NCBI GenBank assembly: GCA_046706185.1
Contig: JBJKPR010000014.1
Span: 26,715 to 90,714, forward strand
DNA length: 64,000 bases
DNA from: JAJZXY01 sp046706185
GTDB taxonomy: Archaea > Thermoplasmatota > Thermoplasmata > Sysuiplasmatales > Sysuiplasmataceae
Reading direction: 5' to 3'
Part shown: piece after piece, positions 58,133 to 64,000 of the stretch
How the letters are laid out: each line of letters opens with the position of its first letter
How positions within the stretch are numbered: position 1 is the first letter of the stretch
Position numbers and translations under genes: made by a program
The notes under the pieces: generated by a model
What the model was told of the DNA's origin: nothing
The model's database searches: none
Seen by the model: only the letters and a program-made list of their open reading frames with translations

Positions 58133-60160
58133 TTACAGGCCGAGGAGCATCTCGGCCTTGACCGGCGTTTCTCTTATCCTCTTGCCCGATACCCTCTCTA
58201 TTGCCCTTACAAGCGAACTTGGCACTCCTATCGTCGGAGCCTCGCCAAGGCCTTTCGCACCGTGCGGCAATGCGGACCTCGACTCTGCGAGCCTGATGTC
58301 GAACCTCGGAATATACTCGGCGCTCTGTACACCTGCGTCTGTTATGCTGGCTGTTAGGAGCTGCCCGTCCTGGCCGTACGCGATCTCTTCAGAAAGCGTC
58401 TGTCCTATTCCCTGGACTGAACCACCTATGATCTGTCCCCGCACCATGTCCATGTTGATCGGTCGCCCTATGTCGTAATAGGCAACTATCTCCTTCACAC
58501 TTACAGTGCCAAGACTGTCTATCCCGACTGTCGCCAGGTTTGCTCCAAGCGAATTCATTGAGCCTTTTTGCTTTTCGAAGTTGTAGACATCAAACTGGTT
58601 CGAGAGGAGGAGTTCAGGGCTGTACTTCCCGAACTCCTTTTCGATCTGGTCCTTTATCTTCCTCGCAACTGAAACAACAGCTGCACCGCCGACCATGGCT
58701 GTCCTGCTTCCCCAGGCGCCGACGCCGTCCTCGAGCATGTCTGTATCGCCGCGCTCGAACTCGACGTTCTTCTCATCCACACCCAGTTCCTCGGCGAGAA
58801 GCTTCTTTGCAAGGACGTCGTGTGCCTGCCCGTGGGAATTACCTCCGAGCCATACCCTGATCTTCTTGTCCTTTACAACCACTCTGCACGACTCCCCTGG
58901 CTGAAAAGCAGGAACGAGCACAAAGCAGGCCAGACCGGCTTTTTCCTTCATGGACTTTTCGGCATAGTTCATCTCCTTCAGCGCCTTCTCCATGAAGGGC
59001 CGCGAAGCCTCGAATTCAAGGCCAGTGGGCGACTTGAACTGCGTGGTGGTTGCATTTTTGAGCCTGAGCTCAGCTGGATCCATTTTCAGTTCATCGGCCA
59101 GCAGGTCCATCATTCTCTCCATGAAAAACGCAGCTTCAGGCCTTCCCGCGCCCCTGTACGGCCCCATCGGAACCTTGTTGGTGAAAACGCTCATTGCCCG
59201 GACATGCGCGTTCTCAATGTGATAAGGTCCGGTAACCTGCATTGCTATAAAATTGGAGGCAAACTCTCCCATTCCGCCTGAGAACGCACCCCCTTCTACC
59301 ATCACCTCTCCCCTGAGGCCCAGGACTTTGCCGGAGCGGTCTGCATAAAGCTTCATCTTGCCCTTTACACCTCTTCCGGGGCGGCTGGCCATCATATGCT
59401 CCCTCCTGGTTTCTATCCACTTCACCGGCCTCCTGTATTTCATTGCCGCGTACGAGGCGATGAGATACTCCGTGTACATTCCGCCCTTCAAGCCAAACCC
59501 TCCTCCGGTGTCTGCCTGTATAACTCTCACATTCTCCGGCTTCAGGTTGAGGCTTCCCACAAGTCCCTCTTTTATGGAGTGAGCAGACTGTGTGGATATC
59601 CAGACCGTCAGCTTGGACCCGTCACTGGAGGCGACTATGCCCCTCGGTTCCATAGGGTTTGTAGCGACCCGCCTGTTGAGAAACACATCTTCAAGTTCTA
59701 AGGGTGCTTTTTCAAGGTCGAACTCCTTTCCGCGCCATTTGTCTGACATTATGTTATTCTTCAGGCTGGAGTAAATGGGAGGTGAGGAGAGAGCTTCGTC
59801 AATACTCATCACAGGTTTGATTGGTTCGTAGTCAACGTCCACCGAGTCAACCAGATCCTGTGCGCTGTACAGGTCGTCTGCGAAGACTGCAGCAACAGGT
59901 TGACCGGCGTAGTTGACTGAAGTGGTTCCGAAGATAGGCTCCTCTGTTTCAGAAGCGCTTGCTGTTGCGCCCTCACCTACCGACTCAACTCCACCTTTCA
60001 GTTCGTTGCCGTTCAGCCCTCCCTTTACGCTGTTTATTTTCGCCCGTGGAAACGGGCTTCTCACAACCACCATGTGAAGTAGGTTCGGAAGGTGTATGTC
60101 ATCGACGTACCTTCCCCTCCCTCTAACTAGATACTCGGGGCCGGTCAGTTCATCTTCCAT
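58133..60160 (-). CDS. coxL: Molybdenum hydroxylase large subunit (CoxL-like, form II)
   Basis: 675 residues, shorter than the usual 750-800. It begins with the family sequence RGRGRYVDDIHLPN. The active-site loop reads PMGPYRGAGRPEA, the form II pattern, not the AYxCSFR loop of true CO dehydrogenase. The cofactor contacts GGGFGLKGG and GNSHGQAHD and the catalytic Glu in KGLGEAPTIG are present. It binds Mo-molybdopterin cytosine dinucleotide and should oxidise a small organic or N-heterocyclic substrate, or possibly CO. The last gene of xdhC-coxM-coxS-coxL. Confidence 0.85.
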   Translation of the reverse strand: MEDELTGPEYLVRGRGRYVDDIHLPNLLHMVVVRSPFPRAKINSVKGGLNGNELKGGVESVGEGATASASETEEPIFGTTSVNYAGQPVAAVFADDLYSAQDLVDSVDVDYEPIKPVMSIDEALSSPPIYSSLKNNIMSDKWRGKEFDLEKAPLELEDVFLNRRVATNPMEPRGIVASSDGSKLTVWISTQSAHSIKEGLVGSLNLKPENVRVIQADTGGGFGLKGGMYTEYLIASYAAMKYRRPVKWIETRREHMMASRPGRGVKGKMKLYADRSGKVLGLRGEVMVEGGAFSGGMGEFASNFIAMQVTGPYHIENAHVRAMSVFTNKVPMGPYRGAGRPEAAFFMERMMDLLADELKMDPAELRLKNATTTQFKSPTGLEFEASRPFMEKALKEMNYAEKSMKEKAGLACFVLVPAFQPGESCRVVVKDKKIRVWLGGNSHGQAHDVLAKKLLAEELGVDEKNVEFERGDTDMLEDGVGAWGSRTAMVGGAAVVSVARKIKDQIEKEFGKYSPELLLSNQFDVYNFEKQKGSMNSLGANLATVGIDSLGTVSVKEIVAYYDIGRPINMDMVRGQIIGGSVQGIGQTLSEEIAYGQDGQLLTASITDAGVQSAEYIPRFDIRLAESRSALPHGAKGLGEAPTIGVPSSLVRAIERVSGKRIRETPVKAEMLLGL

Positions 60161-60161
60161 C

Positions 60162-60641
60162 TCACTTCGCCTCCGTCATCTTCTCGGCGGCAAGTTTCAC
60201 TGAATCAATGATGTCCTGGTAACCAGTACACCTGCAGAGGTTTCCGCTGATGTATTTCCTGATGTCCTCCTCAGTGGGCTTGACGTTGAAGCTGAGCAGC
60301 CAGGTTGCGGACATGATCATGCCCGGCGTGCAGTAGCCGCACTGAAGGCCGTGTTTTTCCACAAACGCCTCCTGAACCGGATGCAGTGCACCGTCCTTCG
60401 ACAGCCCCTCTACAGTCGTCACCTTCCTTCCACTTGCCTGCGCCGCGAGTATTGTGCACGACTTCACCGCCTTACCGTCGAGCAGCACAGTGCAAGCACC
60501 GCAGTTTGTCGAATCGCATCCAATGTGTGTCCCTGTCAGGTCGGCGACTTCCCTTATGAAGTGGACGAGAAGCATCCTGCTTTCCACTTCAGCACTCTTA
60601 ACTTCGCCGTTTATCTCAATCGCGACTTTTGTCCTTCCCAT
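60162..60641 (-). CDS. coxS: Molybdenum hydroxylase iron-sulfur subunit (CoxS)
   Basis: 159 residues. The plant-type [2Fe-2S] cluster is C-x4-C-x2-C in GCDSTNCGACTVLLDG with a fourth Cys in VKSC. The second cluster uses CGYCTPGM and CRCTGY. It passes electrons from the Mo site to FAD. It begins 14 bases after coxM and ends one base before coxL. Confidence 0.95.
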   Translation of the reverse strand: MGRTKVAIEINGEVKSAEVESRMLLVHFIREVADLTGTHIGCDSTNCGACTVLLDGKAVKSCTILAAQASGRKVTTVEGLSKDGALHPVQEAFVEKHGLQCGYCTPGMIMSATWLLSFNVKPTEEDIRKYISGNLCRCTGYQDIIDSVKLAAEKMTEAK

Positions 60642-60655
60642 GTTCAGCTACCTCC

Positions 60656-61519
60656 TTATACCTTCATCAGCGCCCTTTCAACTGCTCTCTTCAGCAGTTC
60701 TCCCAGAACGAACCTCTTGTAAGCCTCAGTTCCGTAGAAGTCACTGGCAGGACTTGCCTCGGATCTGGCTATTTCCACGGCCTTCTCAACGACTTCGCCG
60801 TCAGGAACTTTCCCCTCAAGCCACATCTCAGTCTTTGAGGCGTGTATTGCCGTTGGCCCCACTGAAGTAAGGCCGACACCTACATTTCTGATTCGTCCGT
60901 CTCCATCTTTCTCGAAAGCAACTGCGGCCCCGGCAACAGAGAAATCTCCCGTTCTTCTCTTGTGCTTTTCATAAGCACCAGTGAACGAATTTCCGTGAGT
61001 CTTAATCCATACCTCTGCAAGTATCTCCCCTGGTTCCAGGGCTGTCACGAAAGTATCTCTGTAGAAATCTGTCGCGGGCACTTCCCTGCTTCCGCCGGAT
61101 GAAATGAGCTTGAACCTTGCCTTCAGGGCGATCATGACCGCTGGAAGGTCATTGCCAGGGTCACCGTGTGTCAGGTTGCCGCCAATCGTACCCATATTCC
61201 TTACGAGCGGGTCGGCGATCCGGGAGCTTGCTTCGTGCAGCATGCTGCACTTCTTGCTGACGATGTCAGAAAACTCAATTTCAGCGTTTGTGGTCATTGC
61301 ACCCAGCACAAGTTCTCCATCCTCTTCCTTGATGAATTTCAGCCCAGGCACTCTGGAGAGATCCACTATGTGCGGAAATGACGTGAACCTGAGTTTCATC
61401 AAAGGAATCAGGCTCTGGCCACCTGCAAGAACCTTCGCATCATCACCATGTTCCTGGAGAAGCTGCAATGCCTCTTCAATGCTGGATGGGGACGAATAAT
61501 CAAATGATGCTGGTGTCAT
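60656..61519 (-). CDS. coxM: Molybdenum hydroxylase FAD subunit (CoxM)
   Basis: 287 residues. FAD contacts are AKVLAGGQSLIPLMKLR and TIGGNLTHGDPGNDLP. The C-terminal domain is present (FTGAYEKHKRRTGDFSVAGA). Order M-S-L is that of carboxydotroph cox operons. It is 79 bases downstream of the XdhC/CoxF-like gene. Confidence 0.93.
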   Translation of the reverse strand: MTPASFDYSSPSSIEEALQLLQEHGDDAKVLAGGQSLIPLMKLRFTSFPHIVDLSRVPGLKFIKEEDGELVLGAMTTNAEIEFSDIVSKKCSMLHEASSRIADPLVRNMGTIGGNLTHGDPGNDLPAVMIALKARFKLISSGGSREVPATDFYRDTFVTALEPGEILAEVWIKTHGNSFTGAYEKHKRRTGDFSVAGAAVAFEKDGDGRIRNVGVGLTSVGPTAIHASKTEMWLEGKVPDGEVVEKAVEIARSEASPASDFYGTEAYKRFVLGELLKRAVERALMKV

Positions 61520-61598
61520 GCTCTCCAGTAAAAATCAACAAGTATTTAAGTGAAAGTAGCAGGGCCAACACGATGTGTAAACTGACTGTTGTGACCAA

Positions 61599-62429
61599 CT
61601 ACTTCGAAGAAGTCTTTTCTTTCTTAGGATGTCTCAGCCCAACGATCTCAGCCATTATGCTCACCGCGATCTCTGGTGGTGATATTGCATTTATGCTCAG
61701 ACCAACAGGCGCATGAATTGAGTCGATGAACGACTGCTTTACTCCCTTCTCCTTCAGTATGTTGAAATCCTCTTTCAGCCTGTTCCTGCTCGCGAGCATG
61801 CCCACATACTTCAACTTCTTCTGTGAAAGTCCCTGAAGTGCCGGAATGTCGTATGCACCCTTCGTGAGAACAACAACAAAGTCGCCTTCCTTGAACTCGA
61901 AGTTTGAAAGATCCTCCTTCACGTCTTTGACAACAAGATCCGGCTCGGTTGTGAGCACCGGCGTCCTGTCAAGGACAACAACCTCAAAGTCGAGCATCTT
62001 GCCAAGGCTGACAAGAGCATCCTCAACATCATCTTTTCCGCCCTGACCAACGAGTATCAACCTGTCAGAGGGCAGGAACGGCTCAACGTACACTTCCATC
62101 ATTCCTCCGCAGAACGTTTCCACATGGATTTCATCCTCGCTCTGGCTCTTGGCCATCCCTGCAATGGCCTGTCCGGTTTCCTCGAGATATATCTTGACAG
62201 TCCTCGGCTCCCCTCTTGCAATTGCTTTGGATGCGGTGTCCACTATAGCAGATTCTGGACAGACGCCCCCGAGTGTTCCGTATACAACCTTCTCGTCGTC
62301 GGTCACTATTGCCTTGAAGCCCGGTTTCCCTAGCGATGAACCTTCAATCCTCACAACGGTGGCGACAGCGAACTTCTTGCCTTCTTCTGTCAGTCTGGAT
62401 ATTGCCCTTGCGAATTCTACCGATTTCAT
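61599..62429 (-). CDS. XdhC/CoxF-family maturation factor
   Basis: 276 residues from ATG 62429 (MKSVEFARAISRL). The N-terminal XdhC_CoxI domain has VRIEGSSLGKPGFKAIV and GTLGGVCPES, and the C-terminal Rossmann domain has LILVGQGGKDDV and LTKGAYDIPAL. Family members insert or sulfurylate the Mo cofactor of molybdenum hydroxylases. It is the first gene of the minus-strand cox run. Its promoter sits between TCCGACA half-sites. Confidence 0.85.
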   Translation of the reverse strand: MKSVEFARAISRLTEEGKKFAVATVVRIEGSSLGKPGFKAIVTDDEKVVYGTLGGVCPESAIVDTASKAIARGEPRTVKIYLEETGQAIAGMAKSQSEDEIHVETFCGGMMEVYVEPFLPSDRLILVGQGGKDDVEDALVSLGKMLDFEVVVLDRTPVLTTEPDLVVKDVKEDLSNFEFKEGDFVVVLTKGAYDIPALQGLSQKKLKYVGMLASRNRLKEDFNILKEKGVKQSFIDSIHAPVGLSINAISPPEIAVSIMAEIVGLRHPKKEKTSSK

Positions 62430-62445
62430 ATGCGCTACTTTGAAT

Positions 62446-62509
62446 TCCGACAGCCTATTTATCATTTGTCGGACTGCATTCTGGCAGAAAACAGCCATTT
62501 TCCGACAAA
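62446..62509. promoter_or_regulatory. Candidate operator: three TCCGACA half-sites between xdhC and coxG
   Basis: TCCGACA at 62446-62452, TGTCGGA at 62467-62473 (as TTTGTCGGA, 62465-62473) and TCCGACA at 62501-62507 (as TCCGACAAA, to 62509). The last two form a perfect 9-bp inverted repeat; the first two form an inverted pair around the xdhC TATA box. The arms also adjoin the coxG TATA box. This is the arrangement expected for one regulator controlling both transcripts. Confidence 0.6.
62454..62465 (-). promoter_or_regulatory. TATA-like promoter of the xdhC-coxMSL run
   Basis: The minus-strand sequence ATGATAAATAGG is 25-36 bases before ATG 62429. Confidence 0.55.
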
Positions 62510-62519
62510 CTATATGATT
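62508..62519 (+). promoter_or_regulatory. TATA-like promoter of coxG-mocA
   Basis: AACTATATGATT lies 33-44 bases before ATG 62552 and directly after the third half-site. Confidence 0.5.
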
Positions 62520-62551
62520 GCGGCCCTGTATCAGCACAACCAGGTGACTGA

Positions 62552-63010
62552 ATGAAGTTCAACGGCAGTATCACACTGGAAGCTTCGGTCAAGGAAGTCT
62601 ATGACTTCATTACGGATGCAAAGAGGATGGTGTCTGTAATACCGGACGTCCAGAGCTTTGATGTGGTGGATCAAGACAACTACAAACTCACTCTCAAGGT
62701 CGGGCTCTCATTTATCCGAGGTAAATTCAACCTGAAGGTCAGGACGGGAAACAAGGTGCCTCATTCTCACGCAGAAATCTACGGGAGCGGGACGGGCTCG
62801 GGCAGTTCTGCAAGCTTCCACGGTATATGTGATCTCAAGCCTCTCTCAGACAGTTCATCGCAGCTTGACTGGCAGACTGATGTAGAAATAGGAGGGCTGG
62901 CCGCATCTGTTGGTAGCAGATTGGTGCAGAGTGCTTCAGAGAAGTACATCGCGCAACTGATGGATGCCTTCAAAAAGTCGCTTGAAATGCAGAAGAAGAG
63001 CGCTGTATGA
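62552..63010 (+). CDS. coxG: CoxG-like SRPBCC protein
   Basis: 152 residues. It has the SRPBCC fold of CoxG, with the opening FNGSITLEASVKEVYDFITD and the closing helix VGSRLVQSASEKYIAQLMDA. In carboxydotrophs CoxG helps anchor the hydroxylase to the membrane or serve a quinone/lipid link. It is divergent from xdhC-coxMSL, with a shared operator. The stop overlaps the next gene (ATGA). Confidence 0.85.
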   Translation: MKFNGSITLEASVKEVYDFITDAKRMVSVIPDVQSFDVVDQDNYKLTLKVGLSFIRGKFNLKVRTGNKVPHSHAEIYGSGTGSGSSASFHGICDLKPLSDSSSQLDWQTDVEIGGLAASVGSRLVQSASEKYIAQLMDAFKKSLEMQKKSAV

Positions 63011-63633
63011 TGAAGTGCGTAGGAAAGGGGCACAGAACAGCAGTGATAATCCTTGCAGCGGGCCTATCAAAACGTTTTGGAAGCAATAAGCTGATTACGC
63101 CGCTGCTCACCAAGCCACTTGTCAGGTATGCCATCGACAACGCTCTTTCATCTGAAGCTTACAGGGTCGTGGTTGTAGTCGACGATCTGAATGGTCCCGT
63201 TGCCAGGATATGTCCTCCGGTTGCACATATGGTACTAAATCCGAACCCTTCGCGAGGAATCGCCTCGTCAATAGTCGCTGGCATCGAATCAGTTCAGAAC
63301 CATTCATGTTCATCCATAATCCTTGCGGGGGATCAGCCTCTCGTGTCAAGCAAATTGCTGAACAGCCTGATTGAGAAGCACAAATCTCAACCTGAAATGA
63401 TAATCTCCTGCAGGCATTCAGGCACCGCGAGGAATCCTGCGCTCTTTCCTGGCAATATGTATGGCAAACTGAGAGCATTGCGAGGTGATGCAGGAGCACG
63501 GCGCTTAATTGTGAAGGCTGGCGTTTCATGCTCCTATGTGGATGTGGACGATGATTCATGGCTAGTGGATGTTGATTCGGAGCAGGACATACAAAGGGTC
63601 GCGAGCCTGATAGCAAATCCTCCGGACCAATAG
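63007..63633 (+). CDS. mocA: MocA-like molybdopterin cytidylyltransferase
   Basis: 208 residues from ATG 63007 or 63010. The nucleotidyltransferase signature LAAGLSKRFGSNKL, GIASSIVAGIESV, LAGDQPLVSSKLL and GDAGARRLI match MocA. It converts molybdopterin to the cytosine dinucleotide form used by CoxL-type enzymes. Its place in the cox neighbourhood supports MCD rather than MGD synthesis. Confidence 0.82.
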   Translation: MMKCVGKGHRTAVIILAAGLSKRFGSNKLITPLLTKPLVRYAIDNALSSEAYRVVVVVDDLNGPVARICPPVAHMVLNPNPSRGIASSIVAGIESVQNHSCSSIILAGDQPLVSSKLLNSLIEKHKSQPEMIISCRHSGTARNPALFPGNMYGKLRALRGDAGARRLIVKAGVSCSYVDVDDDSWLVDVDSEQDIQRVASLIANPPDQ

Positions 63634-63665
63634 CTTAATAGAGTCCTGCAACATGCTGCAGATCT

Positions 63666-64000
63666 GTGCGGATCTTTTACAGCGAGAAGTTTCTGGACTA
63701 TTCCCATTCTCCCGCTCACCCGGAGTCACCTCAGCGTCTCAGCTACACTGTTTCAGAATTGAGGCGGTCCAACAGTGATTTGCACTTCGAGGAGCCTCAG
63801 CCTGCATCAATTGAACAGTTGTCCAGCGTTCATTCCAGGGCCTACGTGGAAGGCATCATGAAAAGATCCATACGGTGGGTGGATGAAGAAACTCCTGTGT
63901 ACCACAATACATACGACATTGCTTCACTTTCAGCAGGAGCTGCAATAGGGGCTTTGAGGTCTGCTCTGGAGGACGGTGAGCCGACGCTTGCATTAACGCG
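63666..64000 (+). CDS. Histone deacetylase-family protein, partial (3' end beyond window)
   Basis: I translated this by hand from GTG 63666. 111 residues are visible and the frame is open at the window end. The sequence MRIFYSEKFLDY, then HPESPQRLSY, VHSRAYVEGI and a later helix ASLSAGAAIGALRSAL are the N-terminal features of the HDAC/AcuC/acetylpolyamine amidohydrolase superfamily. The zinc-ligand residues lie beyond the window. The substrate is unknown. It starts 32 bases after mocA on the same strand. Confidence 0.72.
   Translation, partial: MRIFYSEKFLDYSHSPAHPESPQRLSYTVSELRRSNSDLHFEEPQPASIEQLSSVHSRAYVEGIMKRSIRWVDEETPVYHNTYDIASLSAGAAIGALRSALEDGEPTLALT

Noticed and set aside
1..64000. tRNA, rRNA, CRISPR arrays, insertion sequences or prophage
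   Set aside because: I looked through intergenic gaps for T-loop motifs, regularly spaced repeats, transposase-like frames and terminal inverted repeats and found none. Gene order and codon style look uniform along the window.

Overview
The window reads as chromosomal DNA from a euryarchaeon, most likely a member of the Thermoplasmata. Archaeal markers include PCNA, transcription factor S, both DNA topoisomerase VI subunits, aIF5B, the L7Ae-S28e-L24e-NDK-aIF5B cluster, a beta-CASP RNase, a DRG GTPase, geranylgeranyl reductase, Taw2 and a COG1340-type coiled-coil protein. Promoters are archaeal: AT-rich TATA-like boxes often lie 25-40 bases before a start codon, which suggests many leaderless or short-leader transcripts. 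Secreted proteins carry many N-x-S/T sequons. The DUF835-like gene and overall gene content favour Thermoplasmata, but presence of topoisomerase VI argues against a classical Thermoplasma/Ferroplasma relative. I saw no rRNA, tRNA, CRISPR array or insertion sequence.

Layout. 1-4.5 kb: partial DUF835-like gene, Taw2, a secreted protein, geranylgeranyl reductase and an R2-like di-iron protein. 4.6-6.2 kb: two overlapping crotonase genes, one like PaaF and one like PaaG. 6.2-9 kb: split transketolase, transaldolase and a tail-anchored protein (non-oxidative pentose phosphate). 9-14 kb: PurN, PCNA, TFS, a membrane protein, an SAH/adenosine-type deaminase and a small HTH-like protein. 14.2-23.3 kb: a large anchored oligopeptide-binding protein convergent with oppB-C-D-F, whose ATPases have unusual insertions. 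23.6-27.8 kb: beta-CASP RNase, isocitrate dehydrogenase and a chelatase-like MoxR/VWA pair joined at an A9 tract. 28-40 kb: two convergent MoxR-DUF58-membrane operons; the plus-strand one also holds a degenerate ABC ATPase, a permease and a large surface protein. 40-41.4 kb: a cysteine-bearing Rossmann protein and a cysteine-bearing XRE regulator. 41.4-48 kb: translation cluster, EamA permease, RNase HIII and HisRS. 48-55 kb: ArsB/NhaD-type transporter, DRG GTPase, zinc-ribbon membrane protein, topoisomerase VI. 55-58 kb: sugar nucleotidyltransferase, coiled-coil protein and GHMP sugar kinase (GDP-heptose-like). 58-64 kb: aerobic CO-dehydrogenase-family molybdenum hydroxylase (coxMSL order), XdhC/CoxF-like and CoxG maturation genes, MocA-like cytidylyltransferase and a partial histone-deacetylase-family gene.

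The observations I would follow first are: (i) three copies of a TCCGACA half-site around the divergent xdhC/coxG promoters; (ii) the twin convergent MoxR-DUF58 operons; (iii) the A9 slippery tract that would fuse the MoxR and VWA frames; (iv) the di-iron protein beside a PaaG-like isomerase; (v) the roughly 190-residue coiled-coil insertion in OppD; (vi) a TGATGA-plus-hairpin element in the L7Ae leader; (vii) non-ATG/GTG/TTG starts (ACG, CTG) implied by conserved N-termini. All functional calls come from reading translated sequence and recognising motifs; no database search was run.
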